From contig CALKUR010000163.1 in NCBI GenBank assembly GCA_937996725.1, positions 1 through 10,728 of the forward strand: DNA of 10,728 nt, given 5' to 3'. Each line of letters begins with the position of its first letter. The stretch's first letter is position 1. Of the stretch, positions 1-10,448 are shown in pieces. The DNA is from an uncultured Dechloromonas sp. (lineage in GTDB: Bacteria > Pseudomonadota > Gammaproteobacteria > Burkholderiales > Rhodocyclaceae). Under the pieces are notes generated by a model, which was not told the origin of the DNA, made no database searches, and saw only the letters and a list, made by a program, of their open reading frames with translations. Made by a program: the position numbers and the translations under genes.

Positions 1-458
1 ACCATCACGTGATCGAGGTTCATCGCCTTCAGCTTGGCGGCCAGCAGCTTGGTCTTGGGCGCTTCGATCGAGATCGAATCGACCACGGCCAAGCGGCCTT
101 CGCGGGCCAGCTGCGAGAGGATCGACGCCATGCCGGCGCGATACATCTTCTTGTTGACCTTGTGCGAGAAGTTCTCGTCCGGGCTGTTCGGGAAGGTGCG
201 ACCACCTCCGCGCCACAGCGGCGACGACGACATACCCGCACGAGCGCGGCCGGTGCCCTTCTGGCGCCACGGCTTCTTGGTGGTGTGCGCGACTTCTTCG
301 CGATCTTTTTGCTTGCGGTTGCCGCTGCGAGCATTCGCTTGGTAGGCAACAACGATCTGATGGATCAGTGCTTCGTTGTAGTCACGACCGAAGATCGTGT
401 CCGGCGCTGCGACGTTCGACGCAGCCTGGCCTTGTGCATTCAGGAGCTTGAGTTCCAT
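1..458 (-). CDS. rplD: 50S ribosomal protein L4, 5' part (runs off the left edge)
   Basis: L4 binds 23S rRNA early in 50S assembly, and its long loop lines the peptide exit tunnel. In E. coli it also represses its own S10 operon. The frame starts MELKLLNAQGQ and stays open to base 1, giving 152 codons of a protein usually near 205 residues, so about 50 C-terminal residues are missing. The tunnel-loop signature is visible: PWRQKGTGRARAG around residues 63-75, then PLWRGGGRTF and VNKKMYRAGM. Lys67 aligns with E. coli Lys63, a site of macrolide-resistance changes, and is unaltered. The ATG lies 3 nt after the rplC stop. Its Shine-Dalgarno GGGAG (467-471) sits within the end of rplC, which suggests translational coupling. 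Identification is by recalled family similarity; truncation is by the window only. Confidence 0.97.
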   Translation of the reverse strand, partial: MELKLLNAQGQAASNVAAPDTIFGRDYNEALIHQIVVAYQANARSGNRKQKDREEVAHTTKKPWRQKGTGRARAGMSSSPLWRGGGRTFPNSPDENFSHKVNKKMYRAGMASILSQLAREGRLAVVDSISIEAPKTKLLAAKLKAMNLDHVM

Positions 459-461
459 CGC

Positions 462-1118
462 TTAGGCTCCCTTCTTGGCTTTGACTTTGACGGCAGGCAG
501 CAGAACAACCTGACCATTCTTAGCACCGGGAACCGCACCCTTGACCAGGATCAGCTGGCGCTCAGCGTCAACGCGAGCAATTTCCAGATTCTGAACGGTG
601 CGAGTGACATCACCCATATGGCCGGTCATGCGCTTACCCGGGAAAACACGACCCGGATCCTGCGCCATACCGATCGAGCCCGGCGCGTTGTGCGACAACG
701 AGTTACCGTGCGAGGCGCGGTTCGAGCTGAAATGGTGGCGCTTGATGCCGCCCGCGAAACCCTTACCGATGGTGACGCCGGTGACGTCGACCTTCTGGCC
801 AGCTTCGAAGATGGTGGCAGCGATCAGGTCACCCGGCTTGAAGCCGTCGAGCTGATCCGCAGCGATGGGGAATTCTTTCAGAACGCGCGAGGATTCCACA
901 CCGGCTTTTGCCAGGTGGCCGCTCAACGCCTTGGTCATGCGCGTGGCACGACGCTGCCCGAATGCAACTTGCACGGCGGCATAGCCGTCCGTTTCGGGCG
1001 TCTTGATTTGTGCGACGCGGTTGTTCGACACATCGAGCACCGTGACCGGGACGGAAGCACCGTCTTCGGCAAAGATGCGCGTCATGCCGACCTTGCGTCC
1101 TACAAGGCCTAGACTCAT
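462..1118 (-). CDS. rplC: 50S ribosomal protein L3
   Basis: L3 is a primary 23S rRNA-binding protein that helps start 50S assembly, and its extension reaches towards the peptidyl-transferase centre. The product is 218 residues, normal for the family. It begins MSLGLVGRKVGMTRIF and carries the conserved block RASHGNS (134-140) followed by GSIGMAQDPGRVFPGKRM (147-164). Gln153 appears to match the glutamine that PrmB methylates in E. coli. I chose the ATG at 1118 because AGGAGA (1125-1130) lies 6 nt upstream. A GTG at 1136 would add six residues, but it would place that ribosome-binding site inside the gene. The gene ends TAA, 3 nt before rplD. It follows rpsJ after an unusually roomy 130-nt gap with two inverted repeats, so it may be tuned separately from rpsJ. 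Confidence 0.97.
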   Translation of the reverse strand: MSLGLVGRKVGMTRIFAEDGASVPVTVLDVSNNRVAQIKTPETDGYAAVQVAFGQRRATRMTKALSGHLAKAGVESSRVLKEFPIAADQLDGFKPGDLIAATIFEAGQKVDVTGVTIGKGFAGGIKRHHFSSNRASHGNSLSHNAPGSIGMAQDPGRVFPGKRMTGHMGDVTRTVQNLEIARVDAERQLILVKGAVPGAKNGQVVLLPAVKVKAKKGA

Positions 1119-1124
1119 CGTTAT

Positions 1125-1130
1125 TCTCCT
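1125..1130 (-). promoter_or_regulatory. Shine-Dalgarno of rplC, decides its start
   Basis: Read on the minus strand, AGGAGA lies 6 nt before the ATG at 1118. It is the strongest ribosome-binding match near this gene and rules out the in-frame GTG at 1136, which would lie upstream of it. Confidence 0.85.
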
Positions 1131-1133
1131 AAT

Positions 1134-1155
1134 CACCGGCTACGATTGGCCGGCG
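1134..1155 (-). other. Inverted repeat just upstream of the rplC ribosome-binding site
   Basis: On the minus strand CGCCGGC (1155-1149) and GCCGGTG (1140-1134) can pair over 7 bp, including one G-U, with an 8-nt loop. The hairpin ends 3 nt before the AGGAGA of rplC, close enough to affect ribosome loading. It has no U-tract, so it is not a terminator. A regulatory role is inference only. Confidence 0.35.
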
Positions 1156-1158
1156 TCG

Positions 1159-1187
1159 GTTATAAGCACTGCAAAATTACTACGGAA
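1159..1187 (-). promoter_or_regulatory. Possible weak promoter before rplC
   Basis: On the minus strand TATAAC (1164-1159) is 5/6 to the sigma70 -10 element. The hexamer 17 nt upstream, TTCCGT (1187-1182), matches the -35 consensus at only 2/6. Start would be about 35 nt before the rplC ATG. The weak -35 makes this a candidate only; the alternative is that rplC is transcribed entirely from upstream. Confidence 0.15.
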
Positions 1188-1194
1188 CTGCAAT

Positions 1195-1215
1195 GGCTCC
1201 GGAAGACCCGGAGCC
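1195..1215 (-). other. Perfect 8-bp hairpin in the rpsJ-rplC gap
   Basis: GGCTCCGG (1195-1202) and CCGGAGCC (1208-1215) are perfect inverted copies around a 5-nt loop, 33 nt after the rpsJ stop. In the direction of transcription the stem is followed by ATTGCAG rather than a run of T, so it does not look like an intrinsic terminator. It could stabilise the upstream mRNA or be a processing site; neither can be decided from sequence. Confidence 0.45.
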
Positions 1216-1248
1216 GGAAAAACCCAAGAGTTTACACGCTCGAGTGGA

Positions 1249-1560
1249 TTACTGCAACTTGATTTCGACGTCCACACCAGCCGGCAGATCCAGCTTCATG
1301 AGGGCGTCGACGGTCTTGTCCGTCGGGTCAATGATGTCCATCAGACGCAGGTGCGTACGGATTTCCAGCTGGTCGCGCGAGGTTTTGTTGACGTGCGGCG
1401 AACGCAGAATATCGAAACGTTGCTTGCGGGTCGGCAGCGGAACCGGACCACGAACGACAGCGCCGGTGCGCTTGGCGGTTTCAACGATTTCCAGCGCCGA
1501 CTGATCGATCAAGCGATAGTCGTAGGCTTTGAGGCGAATACGAATTTTTTGGTTTTGCAT
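1249..1560 (-). CDS. rpsJ: 30S ribosomal protein S10 (transcription factor NusE)
   Basis: S10 is a 30S head protein. As NusE it pairs with NusB to bind boxA RNA in antitermination complexes and contacts NusG to link transcription with translation. The product is 103 residues, the same length as E. coli S10. It starts MQNQKIRIRLKAYDYRLIDQ and contains the conserved segments VETAKRTGA, GPVPLPTRK, SPHVNK and EIRTHLRLMDI. The ATG at 1560 restores the standard N-terminus; an upstream in-frame ATG at 1572 would add only MDVI. Its Shine-Dalgarno is weak (GGATG, 1570-1566), and a boxA-like TGCTCTTT lies just before it. It is usually the first gene of the S10 operon. Here it follows tuf after 151 nt that hold a terminator-like hairpin and a possible promoter. 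It ends TAA. Confidence 0.97.
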   Translation of the reverse strand: MQNQKIRIRLKAYDYRLIDQSALEIVETAKRTGAVVRGPVPLPTRKQRFDILRSPHVNKTSRDQLEIRTHLRLMDIIDPTDKTVDALMKLDLPAGVDVEIKLQ

Positions 1561-1570
1561 GATGACATCC

Positions 1571-1578
1571 AAAGAGCA
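1571..1578 (-). promoter_or_regulatory. boxA-like sequence beside the rpsJ start
   Basis: The minus strand reads TGCTCTTT followed by GGATG, 10 nt before the rpsJ ATG. TGCTCTTT equals the first eight bases of the E. coli rrn boxA (TGCTCTTTAACA); the last bases differ. boxA RNA is bound by NusB with S10/NusE, the product of the gene that follows. The match is seen; a function is inference. Confidence 0.3.
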
Positions 1579-1613
1579 ATAAAAGAACAGGCAATACAGA
1601 CAGCGAGGGGCGG

Positions 1614-1642
1614 ACTATACAGAGAAAACGGCCCTCTGCACA
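1614..1642 (-). promoter_or_regulatory. Possible promoter of the S10 operon, upstream of rpsJ
   Basis: On the minus strand TGTGCA (1642-1637, 3/6 to -35) and TATAGT (1619-1614, 5/6 to -10) are separated by 17 nt. Transcription would begin around 1607, giving a leader of about 45 nt before rpsJ. The -35 lies inside the stem of the terminator-like hairpin. The alternative is that rpsJ is reached only by read-through from tuf. Confidence 0.3.
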
Positions 1643-1673
1643 GCCCTGACCCTAAATCTTGTGCAGCTTGGGC
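1621..1673 (-). terminator. Terminator-like or attenuator hairpin after tuf
   Basis: On the minus strand CTGCACA (1666-1660) pairs perfectly with TGTGCAG (1642-1636) around a 17-nt loop. It can be lengthened by GCCC (1673-1670) with GGGC (1634-1631) across a small internal loop. The stem is followed by CGTTTTCTCT, a short U-rich stretch. It lies 38 nt after the tuf stop. The large loop and interrupted U-tract suggest partial rather than full termination, separating str from S10 expression. Confidence 0.4.
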
Positions 1674-1711
1674 ACCCAGGCTTTTGGCCGGAGCACCCAT
1701 CGACTGCGGAA

Positions 1712-2902
<1,191 letters not shown>

Positions 2903-2934
2903 TTTTAGCTTCCTTAAAAGTTCAGAATTCGAAA

Positions 2935-5031
2935 TTACTTCTTGTTGATGATTGCTTCAGCCACGTTCTTCGGGGCTTCGCTGTAGTGCTTGAACTCCAT
3001 CGAGTACGTTGCACGACCTTGGGTCAGCGAACGCAGCTGCGTCGAGTAACCGAACATTTCGGCCAGCGGAACTTCGGCGCGGATGCCCTTCATGCCGCCG
3101 GCGATGTCGTCCATACCCTGAACGATGCCGCGACGACCCGACAGGTCACCCATAACGTTACCCATGTACTCTTCCGGGGTTTCGACTTCCACAGCCATCA
3201 TCGGCTCAAGCAGAACCGGGCTGGCGCGGCGCATGCCTTCTTTGAAGGCCATCGAAGCGGCCATCTTGAAGGCGTTTTCGTTCGAGTCAACGTCATGGTA
3301 CGAACCAAAGTGCAGGGTGCACTTGACGTCAACAATCGGGAAGCCCGCCAGCACACCGCTCGGCATGGTGTCTTGCAGACCCTTATCCACGGCCGGAATG
3401 TATTCACGGGGAACCACACCGCCCTTGATGGCGTCGACGAATTCGTAGCCCTTGCCCGGCTCGTTCGGCTCGATCTTGAGCACAACGTGCCCGTACTGAC
3501 CACGACCGCCCGACTGCTTGACGAATTTACCTTCGGCATCGTCAATGACTTTGCGGATGGTTTCGCGGTAAGCCACCTGCGGTGCACCGACGTTGGCCTC
3601 AACGCCGAATTCACGCTTCATACGGTCGACGATGATCTCGAGGTGGAGCTCGCCCATACCCGAAATAATGGTCTGACCCGATTCTTCATCGGTACGCACG
3701 CGGAACGACGGATCTTCCTGTGCCAGACGCGACAGGGCGATACCCATTTTTTCCTGGTCGGCCTTGGTCTTCGGTTCGACGGCGACGTGAATCACCGGCT
3801 CCGGGAATTCCATGCGTTCCAGGGTAATGACGGCATCCGGGTCGCACAGGGTTTCACCGGTGGTCACTTCTTTCATGCCCACACAGGCGGCGATATCGCC
3901 GGCGCGCAATTCTTTGATTTCTTCACGCTCGTTGGCATGCATCTGCAGAATACGGCCGATACGCTCTTTGCGCTGCTTGATCGGGTTGTAGATCGTATCG
4001 CCCGAGTTCAAAACACCCGAGTAAACACGCACGAATGTCAGCTGACCCACGAACGGGTCGGTCATCAGCTTGAATGCCAGTGCCGAGAACTTTTCGCTAT
4101 CGTCAGCCTTACGCGAAGCCGGCTGACCGTTTTCGAGTTCACCTTCCACCGGCGGAATATCCACTGGCGACGGCATCAGATCGAGAACGGCGTCGAGCAT
4201 GCGCTGCACGCCCTTGTTCTTGAAGGCGGTACCGCACAGCATCGGTTGGATTTCGCTGGCGATGGTACGGGTACGCAGGCCTTCAATAATCTGGGCTTCA
4301 GTGAGTTCACCGTTTTCCAGATAAGCGTTCATCAGATCTTCCGACGCTTCAGCGGCGGCTTCGACCATCTGCTCACGCCACGTGTTGGCTTCATCAACCA
4401 AGTTGGCGGGGATGTCGCGGTAGTCGAACTTCATGCCCTGAGAAGCTTCGTCCCAGAAGATGGCTTTCATCTTGATGAGGTCAACCACGCCTTCGAAGGT
4501 GTCTTCAGCGCCGATGGGGATAACGATCGGCACCGGATTCGCCTTGAGGCGAGTCTTCATTTGCTCGACGACCTTGAAGAAGTTGGCACCGGAGCGGTCC
4601 ATCTTGTTGACGAAGGCCAGACGCGGCACTTTGTACTTGTTGGCCTGACGCCACACGGTTTCCGACTGCGGCTGCACGCCACCGACGGCACAGTAAACCA
4701 TGACGGCACCGTCCAGAACGCGCATCGAACGTTCCACTTCGATGGTGAAGTCCACGTGTCCCGGGGTATCAATGATGTTGATACGGTGTTCCGGACGCGA
4801 GGCATCCATCCCCTTCCAGAAACAGGTGGTCGCAGCCGAGGTAATGGTGATACCACGCTCCTGCTCCTGTTCCATCCAGTCCATCGTCGCGGCACCATCG
4901 TGCACTTCGCCGATCTTGTGGTTCACACCGGTGTAGAAAAGGATACGCTCGGTCGTCGTCGTCTTACCGGCGTCGATGTGGGCACTAATACCAATATTGC
5001 GATAGCGTTCGATGGGTGTCTTGCGAGCCAC
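2935..5031 (-). CDS. fusA: Elongation factor G (GTG start)
   Basis: EF-G is the translocase GTPase, moving tRNA and mRNA through the ribosome and helping recycle ribosomes. The 698-residue product is full length. Motifs seen are AHIDAGKT (17-24), RGITI (59-63), DTPGH (88-92), NKMD (142-145) and a G5-like GTAFK (267-271). Domain II starts near residue 310, domain III includes SGMGELHLEI (457-466), and the domain IV tip loop GSYHDVDS carries His579. The C-terminus reads HYSEAPKNVAEAIINKK. The start codon is GTG at 5031: the conserved MARKTPIERYRNIG begins exactly there, no ATG lies just upstream in frame, and AAAGG (5043-5039) is 7 nt away. It follows rpsG by 27 nt and precedes tuf by 32 nt, so translation is probably coupled along the operon. 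Confidence 0.98.
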   Translation of the reverse strand: MARKTPIERYRNIGISAHIDAGKTTTTERILFYTGVNHKIGEVHDGAATMDWMEQEQERGITITSAATTCFWKGMDASRPEHRINIIDTPGHVDFTIEVERSMRVLDGAVMVYCAVGGVQPQSETVWRQANKYKVPRLAFVNKMDRSGANFFKVVEQMKTRLKANPVPIVIPIGAEDTFEGVVDLIKMKAIFWDEASQGMKFDYRDIPANLVDEANTWREQMVEAAAEASEDLMNAYLENGELTEAQIIEGLRTRTIASEIQPMLCGTAFKNKGVQRMLDAVLDLMPSPVDIPPVEGELENGQPASRKADDSEKFSALAFKLMTDPFVGQLTFVRVYSGVLNSGDTIYNPIKQRKERIGRILQMHANEREEIKELRAGDIAACVGMKEVTTGETLCDPDAVITLERMEFPEPVIHVAVEPKTKADQEKMGIALSRLAQEDPSFRVRTDEESGQTIISGMGELHLEIIVDRMKREFGVEANVGAPQVAYRETIRKVIDDAEGKFVKQSGGRGQYGHVVLKIEPNEPGKGYEFVDAIKGGVVPREYIPAVDKGLQDTMPSGVLAGFPIVDVKCTLHFGSYHDVDSNENAFKMAASMAFKEGMRRASPVLLEPMMAVEVETPEEYMGNVMGDLSGRRGIVQGMDDIAGGMKGIRAEVPLAEMFGYSTQLRSLTQGRATYSMEFKHYSEAPKNVAEAIINKK

Positions 5032-5058
5032 GATACAACCTTTAAAAAATTAAAACGA

Positions 5059-5529
5059 TTAGAAGCGGAAGTGCGAGAAGGCCTTGTTGGCTTCTGCCAT
5101 ACGATGGACTTCGTCACGCTTCTTGACAGCGCCGCCGCGGTTTTCTGCAGCTTCGACCAGTTCAGCGGCCAGACGGGCGCCCATCGATTTTTCCGAACGC
5201 TTACGGGCAGCGTCACGGATCCAGCGCATGGCTAGGGCCATACGACGCGACGGACGAATCTCGACCGGCACCTGATAGTTGGCACCACCGACGCGGCGGG
5301 ATTTGACTTCCACCATCGGCTTGGCGTTGTTCAGTGCTTGAGCAAAGACTTCCAGCGGATCACGGCCACCTTTGTTGGTGATCTGGTCAAAAGCGCCATA
5401 AATGGTGCGCTCAGCGACCGACTTCTTGCCGGAGATCATCAGGACATTAACGAATTTGGAGACGTCGACATTGCCGAACTTCGGATCCGGCAGAATGTCA
5501 CGCTTGGGTACTTCGCGACGACGAGGCAT
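5059..5529 (-). CDS. rpsG: 30S ribosomal protein S7
   Basis: S7 starts assembly of the 30S head by binding the 3' domain of 16S rRNA and lies near the E-site tRNA. The product is 156 residues, typical of the family. It begins MPRRREVPKRDILPDPKFG and contains MISGKKSVAERTIYG, NAKPMVEVKSRRVGGANYQVP and RPSRRMALAMRWI, ending AFSHFRF. The ATG at 5529 has AAAGG (5542-5538) 8 nt upstream. In E. coli, S7 represses str translation by binding the roughly 100-nt rpsL-rpsG spacer. Here the spacer is only 38 nt, with no obvious long stem, so that control site is either missing, reduced or placed elsewhere. fusA follows after 27 nt. Confidence 0.98.
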   Translation of the reverse strand: MPRRREVPKRDILPDPKFGNVDVSKFVNVLMISGKKSVAERTIYGAFDQITNKGGRDPLEVFAQALNNAKPMVEVKSRRVGGANYQVPVEIRPSRRMALAMRWIRDAARKRSEKSMGARLAAELVEAAENRGGAVKKRDEVHRMAEANKAFSHFRF

Positions 5530-5567
5530 GGTTAAGACCTTTCAGTAAACAGTGCGAGCGGCCTAAC

Positions 5568-5945
5568 TTAGGCGGCCTTGGGGCGCTTGGCGCCGTACTT
5601 CGAACGGGATTGCTTACGATCCTTGACGCCCTGGGTATCCAGCGAGCCACGAACGGTGTGGTAACGCACACCCGGCAAATCCTTCACACGACCACCGCGG
5701 ATCAGAACCACGGAGTGTTCCTGCAGGTTGTGGCCTTCACCGCCGATGTACGAGATCACCTCGAAACCGTTGGTCAAACGAACCTTGCAAACTTTACGCA
5801 GTGCAGAGTTCGGCTTTTTAGGCGTCGTGGTGTAAACGCGGGTGCAAACGCCACGTTTCTGCGGACAAGCCTCAAGCGCCGGGACCTTGTTCTTGGTCTC
5901 AACCTTGACGCGCGGCTTACGCACGAGCTGATTAATGGTTGGCAT
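5568..5945 (-). CDS. rpsL: 30S ribosomal protein S12
   Basis: S12 sits at the decoding centre and governs accuracy; changes in it give streptomycin resistance. The product is 125 residues, starting MPTINQLVRKPR and ending KYGAKRPKAA. The two drug-relevant loops are wild type: TTTPKKPNSA with Lys43, and RGGRVKDLPGVRYH with Lys88 (Lys42 and Lys87 in E. coli mature numbering). Asp89 matches the residue that is beta-methylthiolated in E. coli. I chose the ATG at 5945 because it gives the invariant N-terminus and has GGGGAT (5959-5954) 8 nt upstream. A longer in-frame reading from GTG 6011 adds 22 residues unknown in S12. This is the first gene of the str operon, preceded by its own promoter and a leader of about 150 nt. 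Confidence 0.98.
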   Translation of the reverse strand: MPTINQLVRKPRVKVETKNKVPALEACPQKRGVCTRVYTTTPKKPNSALRKVCKVRLTNGFEVISYIGGEGHNLQEHSVVLIRGGRVKDLPGVRYHTVRGSLDTQGVKDRKQSRSKYGAKRPKAA

Positions 5946-5968
5946 ATCTAAAAATCCCCAATAAATCC

Positions 5969-6025
5969 GGGTGGTAGAACCACCCAAGTTCCTACAATGA
6001 ATTGCGGTCACACCCTGATGGGTGG
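5969..6025 (-). promoter_or_regulatory. Two adjacent hairpins in the rpsL leader with interchangeable arms
   Basis: On the minus strand, in order: CCACCC (6025-6020) and GGGTG (6015-6011) form a 5-bp stem with an ATCA loop, then GGGTGGT (5985-5979) and ACCACCC (5975-5969) form a perfect 7-bp stem with a TCT loop. The second hairpin ends 9 nt before the rpsL Shine-Dalgarno. The first arm can also pair with the third, and the second with the fourth, so alternative folds exist. The pairings are seen; a switch is inference. Confidence 0.4.
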
Positions 6026-6071
6026 CCCGGTATTACGGTTAAAACGCCCAAGAAAAGCCAGCGTTTCCCTC

Positions 6072-6093
6072 AAAAACCGGGCGGCTTGGCCGG
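6072..6093 (-). other. Hairpin plus T5 in the early str leader
   Basis: On the minus strand CCGG (6093-6090) and CCGG (6080-6077) can pair, with one further C-G beyond a mismatch, and TTTTT (6076-6072) follows directly. This resembles a very short intrinsic terminator about 5 nt after the predicted transcription start. The stem is short, so a chance match is quite possible. Confidence 0.2.
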
Positions 6094-6104
6094 AGAAACC
6101 CGCG

Positions 6105-6134
6105 ATTCTAAACCAGCGCGGGGCTTTCCGTCAA
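6105..6134 (-). promoter_or_regulatory. Promoter of the str operon (rpsL-rpsG-fusA-tuf)
   Basis: On the minus strand TTGACG (6134-6129, 5/6) and TAGAAT (6110-6105, 5/6) are 18 nt apart, the best sigma70-type match in the intergenic regions. Transcription should start near 6098, leaving a leader of about 150 nt. The bases after the -10 are CGCGGG, a GC-rich discriminator of the kind found at ppGpp/DksA-controlled promoters of translation genes. The -35 lies in one arm of a dyad. Confidence 0.7.
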
Positions 6135-6153
6135 CCTTTTGACCCGGGTTGAC
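6130..6153 (-). repeat. 7-bp dyad overlapping the str promoter -35
   Basis: GTCAACC (6130-6136) and GGTTGAC (6147-6153) are perfect inverted copies with a 10-nt spacer, centre to centre 17 nt. One arm contains most of the -35 hexamer. It could be an operator half-site pair or form a hairpin in rpoC read-through RNA. No regulator is recognised. Confidence 0.35.
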
Positions 6154-6160
6154 TCCGGAA

Positions 6161-6187
6161 CAGACACCCCGGAGACCGGGGTGTCTG
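6161..6187 (-). terminator. Perfect 12-bp hairpin just after rpoC
   Basis: CAGACACCCCGG (6161-6172) and CCGGGGTGTCTG (6176-6187) pair without mismatch around a 3-nt loop, starting 7 nt after the rpoC stop. It is the strongest stem in the window. In the direction of transcription only TT follows before CCGG, so a classic U-tract is missing. It may stop or slow polymerase, act as a 3'-end stabiliser, or be a processing site at the rpoBC-str boundary. Confidence 0.55.
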
Positions 6188-6194
6188 ACCTGAA

Positions 6195-10430
<4,236 letters not shown>

Positions 10431-10448
10431 GCTTTATCTCCCAGCAAC

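Noticed and set aside
9..1112. 367-codon open frame on the plus strand opposite rplD and rplC
   Set aside because: In phase with both genes, which have clear L4 and L3 sequences and ribosome-binding sites.
1195..1224. Possible plus-strand terminator at the 8-bp stem
   Set aside because: On the plus strand it is followed by GGAAAAACC, not T residues, and no plus-strand gene ends there.
5561..5573. Palindrome GCCTAACTTAGGC over the rpsL stop codon
   Set aside because: The centre is a single base, so only about 3 bp could form a real hairpin, and part of it is coding sequence.
5946..6011. 22-residue N-terminal extension of S12 from a GTG at 6011
   Set aside because: S12 universally starts MPTINQL, which falls at the ATG at 5945 with its own Shine-Dalgarno; the extension covers leader hairpins.
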